A DNA stretch of 64,000 nt from Sclerurus mexicanus (GCA_013396755.1 VWZF01005179.1:248001-312000), one strand, 5' to 3'. Numbered from the stretch's first letter, positions 32,239 through 44,310 are shown. Translations and numbers: made by a program. The notes: generated by a model not told the origin, from the letters alone.

Positions 32239-33645
32239 TTCCAGGAGAGGGCTGGGGAGGAGACAAGGGAGAATTCTTGTGGTTTAGACTGGTTGCCACT
32301 GACTGGGAATGTGGCCCCTGAAGTCTCCCTGTGCCCATGGAGGAGTGATGGTTGGCACCCTGATGTTGGAGCGTCCTTGGTCTGCACGGTCTGGAGCAGC
32401 ACCCATGGGTGCAGGAGAAGGGTGAGATCCTGCCTTAAGGGGGTCAATGATTATTGATGGAGCAGAGCCCGCAGCACCCTTTGGAAGCTCGGTGCTGGAT
32501 GGTGTGTCTTGGAAGGGGGGAGAAAGAAAAGCAGGAGCCTGTTGGTGGTGTGAAACCCAGTGATGGCAAAGCGAAGCCAGGCTGGGGGGCATCAGGGAGT
32601 TATGGAACAACTGGAGCCATCCTCGAGGATCCTCCTTGGGAAGAGAGTTTTGTGGAGTGCAGCAGTTAGAGAGGCCCCAACAGAAGAGGTTTGTCAGTGA
32701 GGACAAGCCAGAGACACCTTTTCATCCATGTGGGTGCTGAGGAACAGTCAGAAATGGCTGGAGATTCAGAAGGATCAGTGCAGGCTGTTGAACTTGTAGC
32801 ACTTAGAAGCGAAGAATTAATTAGAAAGGACCTTTAAAATGGATGGAACAGACAAAATGAACTGGAGGAACTTGGAGCAATTTGCCAACCTTAGTCCCTC
32901 TGTGGTTCTGAACACTCGGAATGGCTGCTGGCACCTGAGCAGAGAGGGGAGTTGAAAAGCCAGTTGTAGCTTTTTAATGTAGTTTTTTTAATAGGATCTG
33001 AAATTGAGGACAGTTGAAAACAGAGCTGAAGGTGGAAACTACCCCCAGGTCACAAGGAAGGACTGAGCAGGAGATATCTCACTGATATGCAGCAGCCCTC
33101 CCAAATTGTCCCCTCGTTTGCAGGCAGGTTGTGTCTGGTTTAAAAACCCACCAAATCTGTGGGTGTTCCTATAGAACCTCCTCTGAAAACACCTGGCAAG
33201 GTCTTGATGTCGAGCCTTGACCTGCAGCAGAACTCCACGGGTGAACGCTCAGAGATCCTGAGGTGCAGTTCTGGTCAAGACCGAAGTCGGGACTTGAACT
33301 CCTCAGGTTGTGGAGATTGTGGTAGTTAATGCAAGTTGCTTTAAAAATCAACTCTGGGAAGCCAAATGATGGGTTTGGGGAGTAGACACCATGAAAGGTG
33401 GGTGTTTTGGCCAAGCTGAAGGATGCAGGTGCTTGGAGGGGGGCAGCGTTTGCTTGAGCACTGGAAGCTGGTTCCGGAGCAGCATCCCACGGGATGGCAG
33501 CGCTGTTGGGAAGAGTTCCCACCATTCCAGTCTCCTTTCACCCCCAGGCTGTGGGGTCGTCGCAGGAGTGTCTGCGCAGTCTGGCTCGGGCTGACAGTGC
33601 CCTGGACAGTGCAAGGTGCCCATGGGCACATCTTCCAGACGTGGG
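32239..33645. other. CR1-free unique sequence (1.4 kb)
   Basis: No gene or repeat recognised. Several 100- to 144-residue frames on both strands overlap one another and have no domain signal. Confidence 0.5.
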
Positions 33646-33762
33646 GTCCAGGTTGGATGGGGCTTGGAGCGACCTGGGCTAGTGGAAGGTGTCCCTGCCT
33701 GTGGCACGGGGTGGAATGGGATGATCTTTCTCTTCTACCCCAAGTCATTTTGTGATTCTCTG
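33646..33762 (+). mobile_element. CR1 3' fragment (type A)
   Basis: 'tccaggttggatggggcttg', 'gtgtccctgcctgtggcacg' and the tail 'gtcattttgtgattctctg'. Confidence 0.9.
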
Positions 33763-34205
33763 ACTGAGAGATCTGCTCTTTGTGTCTGAGGCTGTGTTTT
33801 GAACTGAGTTAGGAAGCATCACTTAGGGTGGGATGACCTTTGGCCCGAGGTGCCATGAATGATCCAGATCAGAGCCATGAGGGTGTTTGGAAAGGTTTTC
33901 CTCAAGAGGCCTCACAAAAAAACCCCAACTGCTTATTCCTGTCAGTGCTGATTAGGAGCTTTCTGGCACACGGGGACAAACAACTGCTGTCACCAGGCTC
34001 AGGTGACACGGTGAAGGGCACATGGAATCCTGTCTGCCCCAGAATTTCCAGTTGGATTCACTCCATTCGTGTAATGGCACAAGTTGTTTCTTTTTTTCCC
34101 CTCTCTGCTCCTTCTTGTCGAATCCCCTCTTGGCACTTTGTGCTGACCAAGCTTAATTTAAGTGCTTCAATTCCCTTTCCCAGGAAAAAAATAGCCGCAA
34201 ACCAA
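33763..34205. other. Unique sequence, no feature seen
   Basis: No gene or repeat recognised. Short T and A runs at 34085-34100 and 34180-34190. Confidence 0.5.
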
Positions 34206-34293
34206 GTTGTTCCAAGCTCTGTCCAACCTGGCCTTGGACACTTCCAGGGATCCGGGGGTGGCCACAGCTTCTCTGGGCGCCCTGTGCCAGGGT
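34206..34293 (-). mobile_element. CR1 internal fragment lacking its 3' end (type A)
   Basis: 'gttccaagctctgtccaacc' through 'gccacagcttctctgggcgc' to 'ctgtgccaggg'. The CR1 end that should lie on its left is absent and lies instead to its right at 34499. Confidence 0.9.
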
Positions 34294-34498
34294 TTTTTCT
34301 TTTGATAGAAAAATAAAGTGGTTTTGTTTTGTTCCATAAGTCTTTGTCCATTCCTGTGGATGCAGTTGGAGACACCCCTGTATCCCGGGAACAGCTCTGT
34401 GCACAAAACAACCAGCAGATAATACACTTCATTGCAGCGTTTTCTGCCCAAACCCCCAAACATTTGCACTGGTTCACTGGAAGAAGTCCCTGTTTTTC

Positions 34499-34572
34499 AT
34501 GGAATCGCGGAGTGGTTTGGGTTGGAAGGGACCTTAAAGACTGTGTGGTTCCACCCCTCTGCCCTGGAAAGG
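34499..34572 (-). mobile_element. CR1 3' end fragment (type A)
   Basis: 'tggaatcgcggagtggtttg' and 'ggttggaagggaccttaaag', ending near 'tgccctggaaagg'. Confidence 0.88.
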
Positions 34573-35583
34573 GGTTCTGGGTTCTAGTTCAGGCTTTACA
34601 TCCTTAGTTTCCTGTTTTACTTCTTTCTGTGGTTACAGTGGAGAACCATTGGAATTTGGGATGTTTTGTCCTTGGCCATGTGTTTTGTATTTTGGGATGT
34701 GAGTGAGACCTGCCCCTCTGGTCTGGGGTATTCCCAGGAACCTCCTGATGGTGTGGAGCTGGATTACAGCCCACCAGGAGAAAACACAGAGCAAGGGGAT
34801 GTTTGCTGCTGAATCCCCTAGCTCCTGCTTCCTCGGAGGTGCCCTGAATCCAGCTGTTTTTCCCTGGGATTAGCTGGGTTGTGCTCCCAGGATGGCGGGG
34901 TGGGAGGAGGTGCTATTTTTAGTTGTCTCTGAGCTATAAAATCCAGCTCAGTTCCACCATCACCACTTCAGGGCTGTTTGTTACTGCTGAGACTCTTTTC
35001 CAGGGCTGTAGCAATCACAGGGAAAACCTGACAGAATTCCTGGCTTAGGGAATGTGATGAGGTTGTGACCACACCAGGGATGTGCCGTCGTTACTCAGAG
35101 CTTTAGTTGAACCATTTCCTGCTGTCACCTTGTGTTTGATTTACTGTGGTGTTTTCTGATCTACTCTGGTGTTTTGTGATTTATGGTGGTAGGATCTGTG
35201 CTTGGAATGCTCTGCAGAAGATATTCCTGGGATCCAGATGCTTGTGCATCCTGGAGCCCGCACAGGAGGGAGGGAGAGCAGCCTTGGAAAAGGCCCTTGA
35301 AATTGCTGCAGTTCTAATGCTGATTCCAAGCCTTATTGAAGCTTTTGGCTGTGATTTCCTGCTCCCAGTTGCCTATTCCAAAGGAATTTGTGAGCTTCCT
35401 GCTGCTTTTATTGTTGGAGCCCTGACCTGGCAGCCAGACCCGCTGTCTCCAGTGATTTATCCCCTTCCCTGCTCTCCCACTTTGCCATTCTGGGGCAGTT
35501 GTTGGATATTCCCTCCTCCTGCCCCAGTCCCTGGGGGCAAACGTGCCTCTTCCAGAAGTGCCTGTCTACATTTCTCCCAAATT
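34573..35583. other. CR1-free unique sequence
   Basis: No gene recognised. Contains a 20-bp repeat unit at 35137-35190. The 229-residue + strand frame at 35146-35835 runs into the CR1 at 35584 and has no recognisable domain, despite several hydrophobic stretches. Confidence 0.45.
35137..35190 (+). repeat. 20-bp tandem repeat (about 2.5 units)
   Basis: Units 35137-35156 and 35157-35176, starting 'tgat.tact.tggtgtttt', followed by a partial third unit 'tgatttatggtgg'. Confidence 0.85.
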
Positions 35584-35764
35584 GGATATCGGGGGAAATT
35601 TCTTCCTGGAAAAGGCTGCCCAGGGAGCGGTGGATCCCCATCCCTGGAGGGATTGAAAAGCCCTGTGCATGTGACACTTGGGGACACGGGTCAGTGGTGG
35701 GTTAGCAGTGCTGGGACAGCTGGACTCGGTTTTAGATGTTTTTCCAACCTTAGCTCTGTGATTT
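35584..35764 (+). mobile_element. CR1 copy (type C)
   Basis: 'ggatatcgggggaaatttct', 'cccatccctggagggattga' and 'gacacttggggacacgggtc', with tail 'ttttccaaccttagctctgt'. Confidence 0.92.
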
Positions 35765-37174
35765 GCTGGTTTCTCCTCCATGTCCTCCTTTCTGCCCTTC
35801 GGAGAATATTCTTAAATGCTGAAATAATGAACTAGAAACCTCATAAACCCCCGTTTCCTTTCTGATGTCACTTATCCTAACAGCAGCATCCCCATGGCTT
35901 TTATTTATTCATCATTTATTGCACAGGTTCCCTTCTGCTTGGGCTGGGCATTTGACGTTTAAAATGTCTGTGATGGATGGGCAGCACAGAAATCTCGGTT
36001 TCCATTGCTAAGAATGGAAAACAGAATAAAACAAAAAAATGGGAATTTAAGCTAAGGATCAACTGTAAAAAGTCAATGAACCTGACTCATAAGATGGGAA
36101 AAATAATAAATAATGATGTGAAGGGGAAGCTTGAAATAGAGAAACCCTAAATATTGTCCCTAAGTGCTTTGATTGGCAAAGTGTTTTCTGCACAAAGGAT
36201 AATTGTTGTTTTATCACAGTACGTTGCACTAACATCAGTAAAATTGGTTGTGTGGCTTTTGTAGGAAACAACAGCCCTTTTTCTGTGATTACTGGGGTAA
36301 GGAAGATGGAAAGCAGGTCAGGGGTCTGGTTCTTCCATGGTCCAGGGCTTTGGGCAGCCATCCCTGGGGATTCATGGAATGCCAGGACGGTTTGCTCATC
36401 AGTGAGGGAAGAGCCCTTTTATCCCATCTGTGCTGAACAAAACACAAGGGGAAGGTTTTGGAGGGACCTGGCAGGTTGGGTCACTGTGCCTGTTGTTCCT
36501 CTGGCATGTTCCATGTCCTTTCCCTTTGGGAATCTGACCTTAACTAGGGGAGTGATCCCGTTCCAGCCAGGTGGGGTGCATCATCCTCTGGCTCCTAAAC
36601 AGCCAGAGCTGCCTGGAAAATATCCTTGACAATCAGTTTTATGAGTTAATGTCTTGTTGTTACTTTTCAGTTTGATTTGAGTTGCTTTTACCTGCTGATC
36701 TAAGAACAACTTGTGGAATAAACAGATCCAGGATGAGGGTGCAACGAAGTGGGCACGGAAAGGTCATATTTGTACAAACTGTTGTGTGCTGTGTCCTGGA
36801 ACTCCTCCACAGCCAGTGATGTCAGGTGATGGATGTTTCCTTGTTCTCCACTTGACCATGAGTCAAGGTCTGGATTCCATTCGTGGTTTCAAAATAGTCT
36901 CGAAAGATGTCGTGGGGAGAATGAAAATCATTCTTTAATCAAGGAGGCCAAGTCTGAGTGAGGTGGAATTTGTCAGGAGTCCCAAGAGCCATCTTTCCTG
37001 GTGATGGCACCTGTCAGGATGCACTGGCAGTGGTGGTGGGGTGTCTGTGGGACACGGAGGTTCCTTTAGCAAGTCTCTGCACGGGATGACCTTTGGATGA
37101 AATTGTGCTGGTGGATTGTTGTCACCCTCGTAAATCTTTGTCAGAGAAGTGCTGGAAGACAAAATGATTTTTGT
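35765..37174. other. CR1-free unique sequence, AT-rich at 35860-36250
   Basis: 35860-36250 is AT-rich and non-repetitive ('aaaataataaataatgatgtg'), a candidate conserved noncoding block. No gene seen. Confidence 0.45.
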
Positions 37175-37437
37175 CATGGAATCCCAGAGGCTGGAAAAGC
37201 CCTGCCAGCCCACGGAGCCCACCCTGTGCCCGAGGCCCACCTTGTCCCCCAGCCCAGAGCACTCAGTGCCACGGCCAGTCCTGCCTTGGGCACCTCCAGG
37301 GCTGGGCACTCCAACCCTCCCTGGGCAGCCCCTGCCAAGGCCTGACCACCCTTTCCAGGCAGGAATTCCTCCCCATGTCCCCCCTGCCCCTGCCCTGTCC
37401 CACCTGAGCCTGTTCCCTCTGCTCCTGTCCTGTTGGC
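37175..37437 (-). mobile_element. CR1 copy (type B)
   Basis: Reverse complement of the type B end: 'catggaatcccagaggctgg', 'cagtgccacggccagtcctg', 'cctgaccaccctttccaggc' and 'cctgagcctgttccctctgc'. It contains a C-rich stretch at 37371-37401. Confidence 0.95.
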
Positions 37438-38067
37438 CACTTAAAGGTGGCAAATTGAATTCAGAAAACTGGAGTTGTGAAATTTTTGCAGGTTGAAAAA
37501 CAAGTAGTTTTAGGTCATATTCTGGAAGTACAAAGACCACTTTGCACTCTTAAAGTAAAATTAGGGGTAAATTCACTGAAACCAAGTGACAGGTACACAA
37601 GATAATTCCAGATATGCACCAGAACTTCTCCTGAGGCACTGCAGCCTCAGGATGTTTCCTCCTCCATCTTCAGCTGATTGTGGCTTTGGGATCAGTTTAT
37701 TAATCTTCGGGGCTGACCTGACTGGTGCTGGATGGGTTGGCGGACTCTGTTTTCATTCTTGTCTCCAAACTCAGAGCTGCAGGTCCATGTCCCATGCCCA
37801 GACCTTTCCTGCTCTGTAGGGGCAGAGCTCCAGTGTGATGGACCTTGCTGCTGTTAAACCAGCTGAGGATTCACCTTTGCTCCAGCTCAGAGACTACAGA
37901 TGGATGTTATGTATGCACAGGATGCTCCTGCTGTACCCCCTTCCTCCCCTGGCACCATTCCAGGGCACCTGGGTGTGCTGCTGGCATCAGCTGTGCCTGG
38001 GCAGGGCATTCCTGGGCAGTCTGGCATTTATAATGAATTATTGTTTGGAGTGAGGTGTCCCATCGTT
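37438..38067. other. Unique sequence, no feature seen
   Basis: No gene or repeat recognised. Confidence 0.5.
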
Positions 38068-38276
38068 ATGGAATGGATTAGGTTGGAAGGGACCTCGCAG
38101 CCCACCCAGTGCCACCCCTGCCATGGGCAGGGACACCTCCCACCAGCCCAGGTGGCTCCAAGCCCCATCCAACCTGGCCTTGGACACTCCCAGGGATCCA
38201 GGGGCAGCCCCAGCTTCTCTGGGCACCCTGTGCCAGGGCCTGCCCACCCTCCCAGCCAGGAATCCCTTCCCAATAT
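38068..38276 (-). mobile_element. CR1 3' fragment (type A)
   Basis: 'ggaatggattaggttggaag' through 'cactcccagggatccagggg' to 'ggaatcccttcccaatat'. C variant at the diagnostic site. Confidence 0.95.
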
Positions 38277-39354
38277 TTAAACCCTGAATGTGTTTAATAA
38301 TTCTTCATCTGCCCAGGCCAGGTTTCCAAAAGCTGGATGTCATCCCTGGGGGGCTGCAGCCAGAGCCAGCAATGCAGTCTCTTCATGAAGTGCTCCAAGG
38401 TTTTAGGAGTGAAAGGTCCCGTGGTGCCTGTCTATAATCCCATCCCTAGGGCACAGCTCCATCCTGCTTGTCTTCCTCTTTCTCCCTCTATTTGCCACCT
38501 ATGTCCGGATTGCAGCGCTAAGAAATTGAATTCCTGTTTTCTGACTCATTCCTTTGCTGTTCCTTTCTGTTTGTCACAGTGAGAGCCACCCACGAGGAGC
38601 CCCTGGGGCTCGGAGAGAGTTCCCTGCCTTCCCTCCCGCGTCAGGTGTTAAACCTGGTGCTCCACCAGCATATCTTAATAGAAACTAAAGAGTAATTACA
38701 GTTGTGTAGCTCGTGATGCCACCAAGTCAAATGGCAGAGGGGAGGACATGAATAGTAAAGATGTCAGGGGATAAAAACCTGTCAGCTGCATTTCTCCACC
38801 TGCTTTGTTCGGTGTCACACTGCTATTTATTTGTGTGGCACCAGAGCTGTGTCTGGCACTTTAAACATGAATCAAGCAACACAGGTTAGATTAAACACAA
38901 AACAGTCTGGCAGAAGGTGGAGAGGCAACAGCCTGTGCAGGGGGGGGAATGATGGGAGATGAAGGAAAATCTGGAGGCATTTATGGACTTTTTGATGTTT
39001 TGAGTTTTGTCTTGCAAATAAGATTCATCACCAGCCAGTTAGGGAGGCTTTGATTGTGTCTGGGGGCTCTTCAACTGGGATTTGCAAAGTGGGACATGGG
39101 AGATTTCTGAATTAGAGCCTGTGATTGGGAGGTGTGGAAGTTGTGTCTGATGTCTATAAATAACTTGCTGTGGCAAGGAAGGGAGTAATTCAGGTAAAAG
39201 GCCAGGATTTATAAATGTGTATAAATATATAGAAGTGGATTAAACTGGCCGGAGATGAGGCTGTGCAGAGACCTTTGGGAGGTGATGCCCAAACATTTCA
39301 GCCACAGGCTCAGGAAAATACACCAGTGGGTCTCATAAGGCCAAAAATCAGAGA
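38277..39354. other. CR1-free block with candidate conserved DNA
   Basis: 38640-38910 is non-repetitive and AT-moderate, with TAAT words ('aagagtaattacagttgtg'), 'gtcagctgcatttctccacc' and 'gctatttatttgtg', a plausible conserved noncoding element. No gene seen. Confidence 0.4.
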
Positions 39355-39815
39355 ACCCCAGGATGGTTTGGGTTGGCAGGAACCTCAAAGCCCACCCAGT
39401 GCCACCCCTGCCATGGGCAGGGACACCTCCCACCAGCCCAGGGTGCTCCAAGCCCCGTCCAACCTGGCCTTGGACACTGCCAGGGATCCAGGGGCAGCCA
39501 CAGCTTCTCTGGGCACCCTGTGCCAGGGCCTGCCCACCCTCCCAGCCAGCAATCCCTTCCCAATATCCCATCCAGCCCTGCCCTCTGGCAGTGGGAAGCC
39601 ATTCCCTGTGTCCTGTCCCTCCATGCCTTGTCCCCAGTCCCTCTCCAGCTCTCCTGGAGCCCCTTTAGGCTCTGCAAGGGGCTCTCAGGTGTCCCTGGAG
39701 CCTTCTCTGCTCCAGGTGAGCACCCCCAGCTCTCCCAGCCTGGCTCCAGAGCAGAGGGGCTCCAGCCCTTGGAGCATCTCTGTGGTTTCTTCTGGACTCG
39801 CTCCAGCAGTGTCAC
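39355..39815 (-). mobile_element. CR1 copy (type A)
   Basis: From the tail 'ccaggatggtttgggttggc' through 'cactgccagggatccagggg' and 'agcccctttaggctctgcaa' to 'ttctggactcgctccagcag'. It is nearly identical to the copy at 25224, implying a young subfamily. Confidence 0.97.
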
Positions 39816-40162
39816 AGTTTGGAGTTTCATCCCATCCTCCTCCAGGTCATCCATAGGGACGTAGATATGGATTCCTGAGGAGGCAAACACTTCTCAATAT
39901 CATCATGTGCTGAGGTTTGTTTTTAGGCTGAGCTTCAAATCCTTTCCTTTCTCAAAGACAAGTCTCAGCCAACGACCTCATCCAGTCGAAATCAATGGAG
40001 GAATCACTAAAAATAAAGCAGGGTGAAGGAGGCATTGACACATCCACTGGAGCTCCTTCAGTGCAGGGAGCCCAGAAGGTCAGTGCTGTTGTCCTCCCGG
40101 GAGGGCAGAGGAGGGGCAGGCACTGAGCTGATTAAGAAGGATCTTGGCAGGTTGGTAGTTAT
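39816..40162. other. Unique sequence, no feature seen
   Basis: No gene or repeat recognised. Confidence 0.5.
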
Positions 40163-40332
40163 TGGAATCCTGGAATATTCTGAGCTGGAAGGGATCCCCA
40201 AGGATCATCGAGTCCAACTCCTGGCCCTTCCCAGGACACAAAACAATCCCACTCTGTCCCTGAGAGCGTTGTCCAAACCCTCCTGGAGCTGTGGCAGGGA
40301 CTGTAACCACTGCCCTGGGGAGGGTTGTGGTT
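40163..40332 (-). mobile_element. CR1 copy (type D)
   Basis: 'tggaatcctggaatattctg', 'aaggatcatcgagtccaact', 'gagagcgttgtccaaaccct' and 'ctgccctggggagggttgtg' are the reverse complement of the CR1 type with a 'gaatattc' tail. Confidence 0.9.
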
Positions 40333-40837
40333 TTCTTGTAAAAGATGCTCATATTTGACCAAGCTACAAGTGCCTGAAAATCTGAACGAGTGGTGACTTG
40401 TGGGAGTTTGTTCTGATTCAAATCCAGGGACAACGAGGATGATGAAAGTCATATTCAACCTTCTAAGGAGAGAAGAGTTGAGTGGGAGGACCTGAGGAGA
40501 TGCCAGGAGGAGGTGGAGGGTGAGGACTGTGAATCAGGTACTGCAAAATAGGAATTTCTGGGTTTGTGACTGGAAGGGTCACACATCTCCCCTTTATCCC
40601 CCCCAAAGTGGACACAAGTGAGCTCAGAAGAGATCTTCAGGAGCACTTTGTTGTCCAAACTTTATTAATTTCAGTGTACAGGTAGTTAATTGGACTCAGT
40701 AAAAGTGTGTGCACCTTTAGACACCTTTGGAATTTCAGCTTTAACCCACTGCAGTGAGACCTTTGGGAAAAACAAACCCAGCAGGATAGGAATTTCTCTG
40801 CAGGATGGAAAATGTGGGCATGGACTGGAAACACAGG
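40333..40837. other. Unique sequence, no feature seen
   Basis: No gene or repeat recognised. Confidence 0.5.
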
Positions 40838-40957
40838 ACAGTTTGGGTTGGAAGGGACCTTCAAGATTGTCCATGTGCCACGGGCAGGGACGCCTTTCAC
40901 CAGCCCAGGTTGCCCCAAGGCTTGTCCAGCCTGGCCTTGGACACTTCCTGGATATCC
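40838..40957 (-). mobile_element. CR1 3' fragment (type A-like)
   Basis: 'cagtttgggttggaagggac', 'gccacgggcagggacgcctt' and 'cctggccttggacacttcct'. Confidence 0.92.
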
Positions 40958-41620
40958 CAGCTCAGACACACCAAGGGAACACGGAGAAATCCTGAGCGAG
41001 TTCTCAGTTGTTGCTGGCTGAGAGGGAATGTTTGTGGAGGAGCAGCGTACGGGCGCGTGAATGAAGGTTATTGTGCAAGTCATGCCCAGTGGTCAGGCAA
41101 ACCCAGCAGCTCCTGCTCAGCGCTCAGCATGGAATGCTCAGAGCGGGCTTTTTTTGGAAAGAGGAGTTATTTCCTAAGAGGGATAGATGGTGTTATTTCT
41201 GTTCCGTGGGAAGGAGCTGAGAAAAGAGTGACCCGAGCTCAGCTGGGGATTCAGGCTGTGAGTAAGCCAGCCTTGGGACAATGTGACTGTGGCTTAACAA
41301 GTCCCTGCCTAGCTCAGGAGGAGTTTGTTATTGTCGTGGGTCAACTCACACGTGGCAGCTCCTTGTCTGTGGTAACTGGGTGTGTTGGAGCTGGGGTTGT
41401 CTCTGAGCTGCTCCAGCCCAGCCTGGGGTGTCCTCCTGGCCTTTGCTGAGGTGGGTAAAGGATGGAGTGGACATCAGAAGGGACAGAGTAGGGGCAGGAC
41501 ACGGTGAATTTGGGGGTCACTCTGGTCCGTTCCCAGGCCTTGGCTTTGTCAGCACCTTCTGTTCCTGCTGTGGTTTTTAATCAGGGGTTAGGGCTGTTGG
41601 AGAGCTGATGAATCCCAAAT
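40958..41620. other. Unique sequence, no feature seen
   Basis: No gene recognised. The 214-residue + strand frame at 40805-41449 begins inside the CR1 and has no domain signal. Confidence 0.5.
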
Positions 41621-41720
41621 CCCAGAATGGTTTGGGTTGCAAAAGACCTTAAATCCCATCCCACCCCCTGTCATGGGCAGGGACACCTCCCACTATCCCA
41701 GGTTTTTCCAAGCCCCCACC
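41621..41720 (-). mobile_element. CR1 3' fragment (type A)
   Basis: 'cagaatggtttgggttgcaa' and 'gtcatgggcagggacacctc', ending at 'ttccaagccccc'. Confidence 0.9.
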
Positions 41721-42650
41721 CTCTGCCCATCTCACATTTATCTAATTACACATTCCGGGTACTTTTATCCTTTACTTTTAATTACTGTTTCTGCCAAGGC
41801 TCTGAGTGCCTGGACCTAAAGAATAATTACACAGCAGCTCCCTCAGTAACACCCCTGCACTTGAAACCCTCTGCAACCTGCCATAGATCTGCTTCCTCCC
41901 CGCAGGAGCGCTGGGGCTTTAATTACCAGCTCTGGAAGACCAATTCGAGTCTGTTTGCTCCTCCTCTCCCTTCTCTCTTTCTCATTGTTGCTCTTGGTGC
42001 TCATTTTTCATTTGGGTGGTTTTTGCTCTGGAAATGAAGCTGTAATTGGTGGTGTGAGGGATGTTTGGATAAGCTGGAGAGCAGGATGGGGAGCGTGGAG
42101 CCAGCAGACGCGCAGTGAACTCCTCCACCTTTGGCTGATCCTGAGAAAATAAACCCTCCCGAGCCCCCGTTCCCTCCCCTGCTGCTCTGTGCTTTTGCTT
42201 TGCCCTGGATCCCAGCTTTTCTAACAGTGCCCGTCGCTGGCTTCCCTGAATTCCTGGCCCAACAGTGAGTGTCCTCTCCCAAAGCGTGGCAGGGTCCCTC
42301 AGGTGCCTCCCCTGTGTCCCAACCCGTGTTTTACACGCAAGCAGGGAAGTTCAGGGGGGCAGATTCCAGGAGGACAACCTGTGATTGAGTTTGTTTGAAG
42401 GCACATGAGGTTTGCTCGTAGAAATGTGCAATCATCTCTCTCCAGGAACCACTTCCCCAAATATCAATGCCATTGATCTCCTTTCCAGCTTTAATTAAGC
42501 CACATCTCCCTTTGTCGGAGCACATTGAAGTGTTTTAGTGCTTGTTGCAGTCATGAGGGTTTAGCCCAAATCCTTCTGTTGCTGCTGGAAAATCTGAAGG
42601 CTGTGGAAAAAACGTGCTGGTGCTCTTGGAAAAACTTCTGAGCAGGGCAG
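41721..42650. other. CR1-free block with AT-rich candidate conserved DNA
   Basis: 41730-41860 ('tctaattacacattccgggt', 'taaagaataattacacagca') and 42380-42520 are unique and rich in TAAT words. 42090-42300 is GC-rich with a few CpGs. No gene seen. Confidence 0.4.
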
Positions 42651-42903
42651 GGGGTGACAGGACAAGGGGAGCGGCTTCAAACTGACAGAGCAGGTTTAAA
42701 TTGGATTTTTGGGAGAAATTGTGGGCACAGGGGTGCCCAGAGAAGCTGTGGCTGCCCCTGGATCCCTGGCAGTGTCCAAGGCCAGGTTGGACGGGGCTTG
42801 GAGCACCCTGGGCTGGGGGGAGGTGTCCCTGCCCATGGCAGGGGTGGGATGGGATGGTCTATGAAGTCCCTTCCCACCCAAACCATTCTGGGATTCTGTG
42901 ATT
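42651..42903 (+). mobile_element. CR1 copy (type A, with internal deletion)
   Basis: 'gacaggacaaggggagcggc' then, after loss of the 'gctgggagggtgggcaggcc' part, 'gtgcccagagaagctgtggc' through 'gtgtccctgcccatggcagg' to 'aaccattctgggattctgtg'. G variant at the diagnostic site. Confidence 0.95.
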
Positions 42904-44310
42904 GGTTTTTGGGCCAAAGCTCGTGAAACTGTGTTTGACCATTTTCCCCTTGCAAGGCAATTGATTGACCGGAGCAAAACCTCCTGGAATAATTCCCAGG
43001 GCACGTGGAGTCGTCATTCCAGGGGCTTCCACAGTGTCTCTTACCTTGAGCAGGGAAGCCAGGAGAGGGCACTTGGCAGAGCAGAAGTTTGCGGGAGAAA
43101 TACTTGCAACGTTTGTTCCCTTTGCTCTGTTTTATTGCAAAACTCATGTAGGCTATTTTAAAAGAAGCTAATTTCCATGAATTTAATTTTCAAGGAGTGA
43201 CTTTTCAATTTAAGGCAATTATGTTTATTTACAGGAAGTATTTTTGGGTAACGTGTTTAGTGTGGAAACAATCGCCGCTGTCAGCGGCTCAGTTTGTCCT
43301 TATCCAGTGGCATTAATAAAGTGGGATAACCGGCCTTTCCCATCCCACTGCAGTCCCTGGGATGGTCCAGGGGGATGCTGTGAGAACCCCTGGGCTGATG
43401 GTGGGTCTGTGGGTTACCTGGTGCTCCGCTGAAGCAATTCCACCTTCATTTCTGGTAATATTTATGCATTTGAGTAGCTTGCGATTGTCAGGTTTGTCTA
43501 AGCCTTGTCTCGAAGGTTTGGGCTTATTCATGTGGAAATAGCTGTGTGTGAAACAACACGGCAGCGGGACCTGTTTGTGTAGATCTTCCCTGGTCTGTAT
43601 TTCATAAAAACCCCCATAGGTTGCACTTCACCTGGCAGCAAACTCCATGTTTGGAGGGGCATGCCTGAGTTTTATTTTTATTTCAAATGCAGGGTTTTTG
43701 TGTGTGTGTGTAGGAATAAACAGAAGAGCTGGTGTCCTGAAGGGAAAAAATTGAATGGAGCCACTGAAGTAGGTCAGTTGTTAAATGTAGCAACTTGTCC
43801 TTTCAAAAATAGGAGCTTGTCAGATGTCCACGTCCTTTGTGTGTCTCCAGGACTTTTGTCTGGCAAATCCAAGACACAAATAGTCTGATTCCTGGAATGA
43901 CAGCAGTTCAGCTTGAAGTCACTGCGTTCAGGCTCCAGATGGCAATTTTTGCTGAGTGTTCCCAAATCCGGGAGGACTTTCTGGAGAGCCCAGAGATCCG
44001 AACCCTCGCTCTGAACCGACCTGGCAGTGCCCTCTGTCTGTGTCTGGGGTAAAGGAGCAAGTTGCAGCCGTGTTGTTGCTTCCAAAGTCGTGGCCGGGGA
44101 CTGCAATAGAAGGGATGGGTGGGAAAACCTCATCCCAGGAGCATCTGAAGTTGGTATATCTGGGCAACCTCATCTCGTGGGTGGTGTGATGTAGGGCTGG
44201 AGATGAGGCAGACTGGGGTGAAGGGGAGGTTGGGAATTACTGGAATTAATTCACAGTAAGGAAGAAGATGGAGGAAATCCTCAAAGTAAGGACACGGGGT
44301 GGGTTTTTAG
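42904..44310. other. CR1-free block (1.4 kb), AT-rich at 43130-43330
   Basis: 43130-43330 is AT-rich and contains a perfect small inverted repeat at 43274-43288. A TG run lies near 43698-43712. A few CpG-bearing words occur at 43960-44020. No gene seen. Confidence 0.4.

Noticed and set aside
35146..35835. 229-residue + strand frame with hydrophobic stretches
   Set aside because: Considered as a membrane protein, but it runs into a type C CR1 and lies over a short tandem repeat; no family recognised.
37175..37437. Type B repeat as a possible LTR
   Set aside because: It has CR1 ORF2-like upstream sequence at 61197 and a CR1-style 3' end; no TG...CA ends, and copies are 5'-truncated rather than full-length.
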